From: an uncultured Eubacterium sp.
Lineage (GTDB): Bacteria > Bacillota_A > Clostridia > Lachnospirales > Lachnospiraceae
NCBI GenBank assembly: GCA_948759685.1
Contig: CAQBGY010000045.1
Location: 5,588 to 16,189 of the forward strand
Length of the DNA stretch: 10,602 nucleotides
Reading direction: 5' to 3'
The position numbers and the translations under genes were made by a program. Below, in pieces: positions 1-5,945 of the stretch (position 1 is its first letter; each line of letters starts with the position of its first letter). The notes under the pieces were generated by a model. It saw only the letters and a list, made by a program, of their open reading frames with translations, was not told where the DNA came from and searched no databases.

Positions 1-609
1 TAATAAACTAGCTGGAATAATATAATCTTCATTCAACCTAAATACATTATCTCCACCATTCCCTTCTGTCACAAGATAATAATAACCTCCCATTCTTTCA
101 AACAACTTCCATTCTAATTTACAATCGTTTAAACTATTATGAACTTGTTTCACACCCTCAATATTAAAAATTGAACAAAGATTATCCTTTGTAATATTAC
201 CATGTGAATATTTTGATGAAATAATGTTTCTTTTAAAATTGTAAAATCGCAATTTATCAAATCCAAAAATTTGGTGTCTTTTCATATATTCTGAGAGAAA
301 TACCTTGTCAAAATTTCCACCTGCATAAATTAATATTGTTCTCTTCTCCAATTCAAACTCATCTACAATATAATCAAACTCGTCTTGACTAAGTGCTGTT
401 GCGCCAATCAAATTTTTATCAGTAATACCATTTATATGCGTTGTAACAATCTTTCGATTCAATTCCAAAGGCAAAAACTTACTGTATTCTTTTTTGTCAT
501 CTGGTTTATAAAATGAAATAGAAAGCAAATCATCTTTTTTTGACTTTAATCCATTTGTTTCCACATCAAACACCACATATTCTCTTGGGTCTATACTTAC
601 TTTTTCCAT
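1..609 (-). CDS. DEDDh 3'-5' exonuclease, C-terminus beyond window
   Basis: Open reading frame of 203 codons from an ATG at 609 that runs off the left edge without a stop. The start follows a strong ribosome binding site (GGAGGGG, 8 nt upstream). The protein carries the RNase T / DNA polymerase III epsilon exonuclease signature: ExoI as FDVETNG (D15, E17), a plausible ExoII aspartate in NFDKVFL (D101), and ExoIII as HNSLND (H157, D162), the DEDDh arrangement. Such enzymes remove nucleotides from DNA or RNA 3' ends with two metal ions. The substrate here is unknown, and any extra C-terminal domain (helicase, BRCT, UvrC-like) would lie outside the window. It follows the relaxase by 132 bp in the same direction and is very AT-rich. 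It may be cargo of the left element or flanking host DNA. Family call is firm; role is not. Confidence 0.85.
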   Translation of the reverse strand, partial: MEKVSIDPREYVVFDVETNGLKSKKDDLLSISFYKPDDKKEYSKFLPLELNRKIVTTHINGITDKNLIGATALSQDEFDYIVDEFELEKRTILIYAGGNFDKVFLSEYMKRHQIFGFDKLRFYNFKRNIISSKYSHGNITKDNLCSIFNIEGVKQVHNSLNDCKLEWKLFERMGGYYYLVTEGNGGDNVFRLNEDYIIPASLL

Positions 610-657
610 TAACGCCCCTCCTCAATGCCACATGAAATATCTCATTTACCAATAAAT

Positions 658-686
658 ATATAATACCATATATATCAATCACGCAA
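658..686 (-). promoter_or_regulatory. possible promoter of the exonuclease gene
   Basis: On the minus strand TTGCGT (686-681) is separated by 17 nt from TTATAT (663-658), about 50 bp upstream of the exonuclease start. The -35 is only a partial match and the region is very AT-rich, so chance matches are likely. It is the best candidate in the 132-bp gap after the relaxase gene. Confidence 0.35.
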
Positions 687-741
687 TAGTTTAGATTTTC
701 TATTAACCCATTTTCTAGAATCACTTATTTATAACCAACTT

Positions 742-2007
742 TTATCTACAATCTCTGTCTATACATCTCTTCTTGATTTTTCGCTTTGCATTTGTCTGTT
801 CCAAATGTTTTGCAACTTCTATTGCTTCCTTGACCTTATTTTCTCCCAAAACAGCTACAACCCGATCCATATCATATGCTACATTTAACAAAGATACATT
901 CTCTTTCTTTATAACAGATACTTCCTCTCTCAACCATTCTACACGATTTTCAAGATCCATGTTTCGATCTGATAGCTTTTGATTTTTGCATTTCAGTTCT
1001 AAATATTTGCTATATAATGCCTGTATCATGTTCGCAACTTTTTTCACCAAAGGAAATATTCTATTCCGATAAGATTTTGCAGACTCTAAAGTTCCGGCTT
1101 CAGGCAGCCATTCTTCCGGGTAATATCCATACTCATGTGCATGTGAGTCAATAAGTCCAGCTTTTGAATTTAGTGCAGAAAATCGTTTCTCTAACACTTC
1201 TATCTTTTTAATTACCACCTCTCTCTCTTTTTCTACCTGTTCTTTTTCCTTTTGAATCTCATTCACACATTCACTGATATCATGCAAATCATGTTCCAAT
1301 AAATTCTTATGTTCCGTTAATTCTTCTACTTCCTGTTCTCGAACCTTTTTCTTGTAATCCAATACAGAAAGATGTGGTTCATGAGTTCCTTTCTGATCCC
1401 ATTCTATCTCATTTTCTCTCATGACCATGGCTAGTTTTTCCTTTTCCGATTGCACCCATTGATTTAACTCCGTCTCACTTCTTGATCCACCTTTAAATCC
1501 TAATGACGATAAGGCTTGTTTTAAAGATACTCTTGTATCAAGTCCTCGCTTACTTCCTGTAACATAGGGAATAAAATCAATATGTAGATGTGGCGTTGCT
1601 TCGTCTAAATGCAGATGAGCAGCAAATACTCGCAACGTAGGATTTCGTTCCTGAAATCCTCTCATGTATTCATCTAATATCTTTGCAGCAAGTTGTCCTT
1701 CCATCGTTTCTGATCCCATATTGTCTTTATCACCGATCTGAAGGATAACCTCATGAAATAATTTTTCTTGTTTTCCAGAACGTATCTTTTCATAGTAATC
1801 ATCGATCTTACGATCTTTCCGAGTCTGCTTATCGTTGTAACGCTTCAAGGCATCATCAAACAATTCATGATATACATCTTTGATATCTTCATTACAATAT
1901 TCAACATTCCAATGGGTTCTATTCGGATCTGTATTCTTTGCATGAAATTTTCTACTATTATGGTTCAGGGAGCCTTTCCCTGTCATAAAACTAATTGTCC
2001 TCTTCAA
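742..2007 (-). CDS. MobV/Pre-family relaxase (plasmid recombination enzyme)
   Basis: Relaxase that should nick oriT and pilot the strand during mobilization by a helper conjugation system. The 421-residue protein has the Mob_Pre N-terminal domain (about 1-215). An HNSR motif is at residues 16-19; its His aligns with the catalytic His of the HNER motif in pMV158 MobM. The metal-binding motif HLHLDEATPHLH spans residues 131-142. The C-terminal half is charged and heptad-like (about 220-275 and 345-375), probably coiled coil. The start is TTG at 2007, with AAGGAG about 6 nt upstream; the next ATG (residue 8) would cut into the conserved N-terminus. The oriT-like inverted repeat lies about 50 bp upstream, the normal arrangement for MobV systems. 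It is closely similar to the partial relaxase at the right edge of the window. Looks intact. Confidence 0.93.
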   Translation of the reverse strand: MKRTISFMTGKGSLNHNSRKFHAKNTDPNRTHWNVEYCNEDIKDVYHELFDDALKRYNDKQTRKDRKIDDYYEKIRSGKQEKLFHEVILQIGDKDNMGSETMEGQLAAKILDEYMRGFQERNPTLRVFAAHLHLDEATPHLHIDFIPYVTGSKRGLDTRVSLKQALSSLGFKGGSRSETELNQWVQSEKEKLAMVMRENEIEWDQKGTHEPHLSVLDYKKKVREQEVEELTEHKNLLEHDLHDISECVNEIQKEKEQVEKEREVVIKKIEVLEKRFSALNSKAGLIDSHAHEYGYYPEEWLPEAGTLESAKSYRNRIFPLVKKVANMIQALYSKYLELKCKNQKLSDRNMDLENRVEWLREEVSVIKKENVSLLNVAYDMDRVVAVLGENKVKEAIEVAKHLEQTNAKRKIKKRCIDRDCR

Positions 2008-2057
2008 TAAATCTCCTTTCCTTCATTTTAAAACGCCAGATATGGCAATCATGTTTT

Positions 2058-2078
2058 GTTACTTTTGTCAAAAGTAAC
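2058..2078. other. candidate oriT inverted repeat
   Basis: Perfect inverted repeat with 10-bp arms GTTACTTTTG (2058-2067) and CAAAAGTAAC (2069-2078) around a single central base, just upstream of the MobV relaxase gene. MobV relaxases recognise a short inverted repeat next to the nick site directly upstream of their own gene, so position and structure fit oriT. The related words CAAAAGCAC (2080-2088) and CAAAAGTAC (2110-2118) lie beside it in the same orientation and could be extra contacts. The nick position cannot be read from sequence alone. Confidence 0.6.
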
Positions 2079-2244
2079 GCAAAAGCACTTTCGACAGCCT
2101 AACGCCCATCAAAAGTACCCTTGCGCCCTGCCGGAAGCTTTCAAATCAGCCAGTACTGTATCGGCTACACCCTACAGCAATTCTCCTTGTTTGGTATGAT
2201 ACAGGTGCGTGCCACGCTCCTGTCTTATATCCCCCAAACAAACA
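2079..2244. other. non-coding mobilization leader between small gene and oriT
   Basis: This stretch is visibly GC-richer than the genes on either side and holds no convincing reading frame. It contains two imperfect copies of the CAAAAG-type word next to the inverted repeat and a small GCGTG/CACGC dyad near 2206-2217. A rightward frame crosses it from a TTG at 2121, but that lacks a ribosome binding site and runs into the opposite strand of the next gene. It is best read as part of the extended oriT region. Confidence 0.4.
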
Positions 2245-2478
2245 TCACCACCGATAACTGGCTGACACTCCACGCTTATCTAAATATTCCTGTCGTGCTT
2301 TCTCCTGCTCTTCCTCAGAAGGAGCAATCTTATACTTCGTATAGAGTTCATGTCTGACTAATGCATCCAATTTTTCTTCCAAGCCATTTCGAATATCTTC
2401 TTCATACTGATCATCTGAACCCAAATGATAAAAGATCAATTTTCGAAACAGTTCATAATCAATCTGTACTTTTTTCAT
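2245..2478 (-). CDS. small conserved protein of mobilizable elements, function unknown
   Basis: 77-residue acidic, helix-rich protein with no signal peptide or membrane segment. The middle is rich in E, D and K, and the C-terminus contains EEEQEKARQEYLDKRG. I recognise this as the type of small protein that often sits between the ATPase and relaxase genes in Clostridia mobilizable elements; it has no established function and is sometimes mislabelled complexin-like. The start is more likely the ATG at 2478 (AAGGAG 7 nt upstream) than the GTG one codon earlier. It follows the ATPase gene by 72 bp that contain a 10-bp hairpin, and precedes the oriT region. A relaxosome or replication accessory role is inferred only from its position. 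Confidence 0.7.
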   Translation of the reverse strand: MKKVQIDYELFRKLIFYHLGSDDQYEEDIRNGLEEKLDALVRHELYTKYKIAPSEEEQEKARQEYLDKRGVSASYRW

Positions 2479-2502
2479 CACTTCACTCCTTTTTAATCAA
2501 GG

Positions 2503-2543
2503 TGGCAAGATTCCCTATTCTTTAAGATATGGTAATCTTGCCA
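2503..2543 (-). promoter_or_regulatory. intercistronic hairpin between ATPase and small gene
   Basis: Arms TGGCAAGATT (2503-2512) and AATCTTGCCA (2534-2543) form a perfect 10-bp stem with a 21-nt loop in the leftward transcript. It lies in the 72-bp gap downstream of the ATPase stop and ends about 25 nt before the next start. No U-run follows, so it is more likely an mRNA processing, stability or attenuation element than a classical terminator. Confidence 0.5.
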
Positions 2544-2550
2544 TCTTCCT

Positions 2551-3561
2551 TTACTCTTCTTGTAACATCCAGAACCATTTATTTCCTATCTTCACAGAAT
2601 CAATCTGTAATTCCTTCTTCGCATTCCAAAGTGTTTTCTTTTTAATTCCTCGTTCTTCTGCTTCTTCCGCTATTTTTGCCTGTTCCATTGATCCATTTGC
2701 TAATATCTCTTTTAAAAATTCTTTCGCACTTCGGATCTTTTGCCCTCGTCCATCACCAGATAATAAGTCCTCTGCACTGATGTCATATTTCCCAATCCAA
2801 TGGAATCCTTTTTCTTTGTCTAATCGAAAGGCGATAGCATCTCCTTCCGGAGCAAGAGAACTTTTTACGTGACAGATTACTCGGATTTCCGGTTCATCTT
2901 TCACTCTTCCAACAATCAATACGCTTCTTGCTGCCGCTTGAAAGTCAATAGATCCCAATCCACGATAGGATGATTTTCCATTACTATTCTTATTCATATG
3001 ACCGATCAGAATAATAGCACATTGATATTTCTCTGCTAATACAGAAATTCTTTTCATCAATGGGCGAATCTCATTTGCCCTATGCATATCAACACCAGCC
3101 CCTAGAAAGCCTTGAATTGGATCTAATACTACAAGTCTTGCTTTCGTCTGTATAATCGCTTCTTCCAGCCTTGCATCTACCATTGTTAATGGCTGATCCT
3201 GGTCATCAATCACCAAGACTCTGGAACAATCTGCCCCTGCCGCTAACAATCTTGGTTTGATCGTATCGCCCAATCCATCTTCAGCTGTTTGATAAATCAC
3301 ATTGATTGGCTCTACGCCTGTCTCTTCGGATTTTCCTTCGCTTGTTTCACTTAATATTGCTTCTCCTTTTGTTAACTTTGCAATGATCTGCAACACCACG
3401 GTGGTCTTACCCTCTCCAGGATCTCCCTGAATAATGGTGACCTTCCCGTATGGTATGAAGGGATAAAAGAGCCATTCGATTTCTTCCACTTCAACCTGAT
3501 CCATGTGGATCAATTTCAGGCATGGTTCTGCCTTTTTTACTTCTCTATAATTATCTTCCAT
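2551..3561 (-). CDS. RepA/AAA_25-type hexameric ATPase
   Basis: RecA-fold ATPase of 336 residues. Walker A is GDPGEGKTT (46-54), and Walker B is the hydrophobic strand RLVVLDP with D147. IGHMNK near 187-192 fits the sensor region of RepA-like helicases and AAA_25 proteins. The C-terminal 60 residues look like a winged-helix (EQAKIAEEAEERGIKKKTL, about 293-311). Proteins of this type act as plasmid replicative helicases or DNA-loading ATPases; in mobilizable elements they may support replication of the excised circle. That role is inferred here. The frame is open to a TTG at 3597, but the ATG at 3561 has AGGAGG 5 nt upstream and is preferred. Half of that ribosome binding site can pair in a 7-bp hairpin (3570-3587). 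Lies 133 bp after the MobC-like gene and reads the same way. Confidence 0.85.
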   Translation of the reverse strand: MEDNYREVKKAEPCLKLIHMDQVEVEEIEWLFYPFIPYGKVTIIQGDPGEGKTTVVLQIIAKLTKGEAILSETSEGKSEETGVEPINVIYQTAEDGLGDTIKPRLLAAGADCSRVLVIDDQDQPLTMVDARLEEAIIQTKARLVVLDPIQGFLGAGVDMHRANEIRPLMKRISVLAEKYQCAIILIGHMNKNSNGKSSYRGLGSIDFQAAARSVLIVGRVKDEPEIRVICHVKSSLAPEGDAIAFRLDKEKGFHWIGKYDISAEDLLSGDGRGQKIRSAKEFLKEILANGSMEQAKIAEEAEERGIKKKTLWNAKKELQIDSVKIGNKWFWMLQEE

Positions 3562-3569
3562 TTCCACCT

Positions 3570-3587
3570 CCTGCCCAACCGGGCAAG
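3570..3587 (-). promoter_or_regulatory. hairpin overlapping the ATPase ribosome binding site
   Basis: In the leftward transcript CTTGCCC and GGGCAGG can pair (7 bp including one G-U) around a GGTT loop. The second arm contains the first three bases of the AGGAGG that serves the ATG at 3561. This could restrain ATPase translation. No trans-acting factor is implied by the sequence. Confidence 0.35.
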
Positions 3588-3606
3588 TCCCTGGCAAACA
3601 GAATTT

Positions 3607-3628
3607 AACAATTGTTGCAACAACAATT
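3607..3628. repeat. nested palindromes upstream of the ATPase gene
   Basis: Overlapping dyads: AACAATTGTT (3607-3616), TTGTTGCAACAA (3612-3623), and an 8-bp inverted repeat AATTGTTG / CAACAATT (3610-3617 and 3621-3628) with a 3-nt loop. Further dyads follow, TGATATATCA (3653-3662) and CTGATGATCAG (3670-3680). They fill the 133-bp gap between the MobC-like and ATPase genes. They could be an operator for the RHH protein or a replication origin for the ATPase; neither is proven. Confidence 0.4.
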
Positions 3629-3694
3629 TTGTGATATACTCAAGTTGTTAAGGTGATATATCAGTTATTCTGATGATCAGGGAACTTGCTCAGA

Positions 3695-4057
3695 TTATTT
3701 CTGGGCTTTTTCTTTTCTCCTTCTTTCATAGTTTCTTTCTTCTGCAAATGCATTTAATATCTCCAACATTGTTCGAATAGGTGTAAACAACTCTTCCTCG
3801 GCATCCTCTAATGTAGTTACCCTTTTTAGTTCCTCTTCAATCCCTCGAAGCTGTTTTCTAAACTGTACTAACATCAACGGATTTCCTACTGCTGTGACCT
3901 TTTGATGTAAAACGCTTTCAATGATATATTCTTGTCTCGTCTGATATCCACAAAGCTTTACTCTTAAATCTAACTCTGCATTTTCTTCCGGAGACATTCG
4001 AAACGCTATGGTTACATTACGCCACCGATTCTTGTTATCCCTATTTTTTTCACTCAT
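3695..4057 (-). CDS. MobC-like ribbon-helix-helix mobilization accessory protein
   Basis: 120-residue basic protein. Residues about 13-60 (VTIAFRMSPEENAEL, then a segment including GYQTRQEYI) resemble the ribbon-helix-helix domain of MobC and related relaxosome proteins: a beta strand that enters the DNA major groove, then two helices. The rest is helical and charged (ELKRVTTLEDAEEELF) with a very basic tail. Such proteins bind oriT and help the relaxase melt or nick DNA. The gene starts 8 bp inside the end of the integrase gene (ATG at 4057, GAGAGG about 9 nt upstream), so the two are probably translationally coupled. Annotation as MobC-like rests on fold pattern and context; a plain RHH transcriptional regulator is the alternative. 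Confidence 0.7.
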   Translation of the reverse strand: MSEKNRDNKNRWRNVTIAFRMSPEENAELDLRVKLCGYQTRQEYIIESVLHQKVTAVGNPLMLVQFRKQLRGIEEELKRVTTLEDAEEELFTPIRTMLEILNAFAEERNYERRRKEKAQK

Positions 4058-5135
4058 CCAGATATTCCTCTCTTTCCTGATTTAGATTTTCCGCCATCTC
4101 TGTTTGGATTGTCGGGAACAAATGTGCATATCGATATGTGATTTCCACACTTTCATGCCCTACCCTTTCTCCAATTGCCACCGCAGAATATCCCATATTG
4201 ATCAACAATGACACGTGAGAATGTCGTAAATCATGGATTCGTATTCTCTTCACTCCTGACAACTTCACACCACGATCCATTTCATGATGAAGATAGCTTT
4301 TTGAAATTTGAAATATCCTGTCATTTTCATTCAAGCCATACAGCATTCCTATATACGATTCTAATTCTTCGCTTAAAAATTCCGGCATGGTGATCATACG
4401 ATTACTCTTCACAGTCTTTGGATCTGTAATAATATCCTTCCCCTCTAATCTTTGATAAGATTTATTGATCCGGATAGTACAAGCCCGAAAATCGAAATCT
4501 GCCGGTGTCAATGCTAATAACTCTCCCATACGGACTCCACACCAATATAAGATTTCAAATGCATAAAAGGAGATTGGCTTATCCGCCACCGCTTCAATGA
4601 ACTTCATATACTCTTCTTTTGTCCAGAAAAGCATCTCTTTTGTTCTTTCTTTTCCCATAGATCCCGCCTTGCGTGCAGCATTGCTTTTCAAATCATAGAA
4701 ATTAACTGCATGATTCAAAATCGCACTCAGCTGATTATGGATGGTCTTTAGATAGACCTGTGAATAACCTTCTCCCTGTTTATTCCGATAGTTCATCATG
4801 GTATTCTGCCATTGCCGAATATCGGAAGGTTTTATCTCCTGCAACTTCTTTTTCGAAAAATATGGGAGAATCTTTTTTTCTACAATATGCTTTTTCGTCA
4901 GCCATGTATTATATTTGATTCTAGATTTGATATCATTCAGATAAAGATCCACAAAATCTTCAAAATACATATCCAGACTCAAATTCTCCTTTAACTTAAA
5001 CGCTCTTTCCCATTCCTGGGCATCACATTTACGTTTAAATCCCCTTTTCGTCTTCTGCTTTCTTACGCCGGTCCAGTCCTTATAATAGGTTCTTACCTCG
5101 TAAGTATTTGACTTTTGGTTTTTGATTACTGTCAA
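4050..5135 (-). CDS. int: tyrosine recombinase (element integrase)
   Basis: 361-residue site-specific recombinase expected to integrate and excise the element as a circle. The N-terminus (about 1-45, basic, TYEVRTYYKDWTG) resembles the arm-binding domain of Tn916-type integrases. Residues 53-150 form the SAM-like core-binding domain. The catalytic domain keeps the full set: R202 in CGVRMGE, K240 in TDPKT, H301 and R304 in HDLRH, H327 in GHES, and nucleophile Y336 in YRYAH. The start is TTG at 5135, with AGGAGG about 7 nt upstream; an ATG at 5140 is out of frame and stops at once. It follows the excisionase-like gene by 14 bp and overlaps the MobC-like gene by 8 bp. Integration and mobilization genes therefore appear to share one transcript. 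No frameshift or missing catalytic residue. Confidence 0.95.
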   Translation of the reverse strand: MTVIKNQKSNTYEVRTYYKDWTGVRKQKTKRGFKRKCDAQEWERAFKLKENLSLDMYFEDFVDLYLNDIKSRIKYNTWLTKKHIVEKKILPYFSKKKLQEIKPSDIRQWQNTMMNYRNKQGEGYSQVYLKTIHNQLSAILNHAVNFYDLKSNAARKAGSMGKERTKEMLFWTKEEYMKFIEAVADKPISFYAFEILYWCGVRMGELLALTPADFDFRACTIRINKSYQRLEGKDIITDPKTVKSNRMITMPEFLSEELESYIGMLYGLNENDRIFQISKSYLHHEMDRGVKLSGVKRIRIHDLRHSHVSLLINMGYSAVAIGERVGHESVEITYRYAHLFPTIQTEMAENLNQEREEYLDE

Positions 5136-5149
5136 AACATCACCTCCTA

Positions 5150-5338
5150 CTATTTCATTTCGCTCATACCGTAAACTCGTTCTTCAAAATATTTACGGCT
5201 GATTTTTCCTTTGACAACAACGAAACCTTTTTGCTCCAATTCAGCATTTAACTGACGGATTAAACGATACGCATAGGAATCAGATACTTCTAATTCTTTC
5301 GCTACTTCTTTTGCTGATATAAATAATTTACTAGCCAT
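5150..5338 (-). CDS. excisionase-like small HTH protein
   Basis: 62-residue protein with a helix-turn-helix near the N-terminus (FISAKEVAKELEVSDSYAY, residues 6-24) and a basic C-terminal wing (GKISRKYFEERVYG). Small HTH proteins of this pattern lie directly before integrase genes in many Firmicutes elements. They act as recombination directionality factors (Xis), bending DNA at the arm sites, or as regulators. The ATG at 5338 has a strong AAAGGAGGG about 6 nt upstream. The consensus promoter at 5387-5415 and a TTCA-N4-TGAAC operator immediately upstream indicate that this is the first gene of the repressed operon. Directionality function is inferred from size and place. Confidence 0.78.
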   Translation of the reverse strand: MASKLFISAKEVAKELEVSDSYAYRLIRQLNAELEQKGFVVVKGKISRKYFEERVYGMSEMK

Positions 5339-5362
5339 CTATATCCCTCCTTTCTTTTTCAG

Positions 5363-5375
5363 TTCATTATTGAAC
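5363..5375. promoter_or_regulatory. operator copy 1 (TTCA-N4-TGAAC)
   Basis: Palindrome TTCATTATTGAA plus C, located just downstream of the predicted start point of the leftward promoter. Binding here would block transcription of the excisionase and integrase genes. The same half-sites recur at 5425 and 5453. Confidence 0.65.
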
Positions 5376-5386
5376 GGTATATATAC

Positions 5387-5415
5387 ATCATAACATTTCA
5401 TTTCCGTACTGTCAA
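5387..5415 (-). promoter_or_regulatory. sigma-A promoter of the xis-int-mob operon
   Basis: On the minus strand TTGACA (5415-5410) and TATGAT (5392-5387) are separated by exactly 17 nt, nearly ideal for a housekeeping promoter. Transcription would start near 5380, about 40 nt before the excisionase-like gene, and run left through the integrase and MobC-like genes at least. Operator copy 1 lies over the first transcribed bases. Confidence 0.85.
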
Positions 5416-5424
5416 TAGAATAAT

Positions 5425-5437
5425 TTCAAAAATGAAC
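5425..5437. promoter_or_regulatory. operator copy 2 (TTCA-N4-TGAAC)
   Basis: TTCAAAAATGAA plus C, between the two divergent promoters and just upstream of the -35 of the leftward promoter. It is 28 bp from copy 3 and 62 bp from copy 1. The conserved half-site with a variable A/T-only centre is typical of a dimeric HTH repressor. Confidence 0.65.
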
Positions 5438-5452
5438 GGTTTATTTTTATAT

Positions 5453-5465
5453 TTCATTTTTGAAC
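5453..5465. promoter_or_regulatory. operator copy 3 (TTCA-N4-TGAAC)
   Basis: TTCATTTTTGAA plus C, overlapping the -35 region and spacer of the rightward promoter. This position fits autorepression of the XRE regulator. Confidence 0.65.
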
Positions 5466-5471
5466 TGTTTA

Positions 5472-5480
5472 TGCTATACT
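5472..5480 (+). promoter_or_regulatory. extended -10 promoter of the XRE regulator
   Basis: TGCTATACT is an extended -10 (TGn plus TATACT) about 34 nt before the regulator start. The 17-nt-spaced -35 position holds TTTCAT, a poor match, which the extended -10 may offset. Operator copy 3 lies in the upstream half of this promoter. Confidence 0.6.
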
Positions 5481-5513
5481 TTTAAATATCAATCAGCAAA
5501 GGAGTGTTTTCTT

Positions 5514-5945
5514 ATGACAGTAGGTGAGAAAATAAGAAAATTCCGGATCGATCAAGGATATACACAGAAAGAATTGGCAATCATGTCCGGATTGAGCGAA
5601 TCGGCAATTAGAAATTATGAACTTGGGAATCGTTTTCCATCATCAGAACAATTAGAAAAAATAGCAAACTCATTAAAAATCAGTCCATACGCCATGTCTG
5701 ATCCAAACTTTGATACTTATGTTAGTGTCATGCACGCATTATTTGCTTTAGAGGATCAATATGGTCTGCACGCCTACCGAGATGAGTCCGGCGTACCACA
5801 ACTCATGTTTAAAGACAAAGGACATGATTCTTTAAATATGCTGGATCATATTGGAACATGGGCTGATATGTACCAGAAATTCAGAAATGAAGAGATTACA
5901 GAAAAAGAGTATTTAGACTGGAAGAGTCAATTCCCAGCTAAATAA
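5514..5945 (+). CDS. XRE-family transcriptional repressor
   Basis: 143-residue regulator, the only clear rightward gene. Residues about 5-60 form a Cro/C1-type HTH (KIRKFRIDQGYTQKELA, then SESAIRNYELGNRFP). The C-terminal half (FDTYVSVMHALFALEDQYG and after) is a small helical domain without a recognisable protease site, so LexA-like self-cleavage is not suggested. The start is the ATG at 5514, with AAAGGAG 9 nt upstream; the frame extends upstream to a TTG that overlaps the promoter. It is divergent from the xis-int operon, and three copies of one palindrome lie between them, so it most likely represses excision and mobilization genes and itself. The inducing signal is not visible. Confidence 0.9.
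   Translation: MTVGEKIRKFRIDQGYTQKELAIMSGLSESAIRNYELGNRFPSSEQLEKIANSLKISPYAMSDPNFDTYVSVMHALFALEDQYGLHAYRDESGVPQLMFKDKGHDSLNMLDHIGTWADMYQKFRNEEITEKEYLDWKSQFPAK

Noticed and set aside
2121..2357. Rightward 78-codon frame across the oriT leader
   Set aside because: Begins at TTG without a ribosome binding site, and its second half is antisense to the better supported 77-aa gene.
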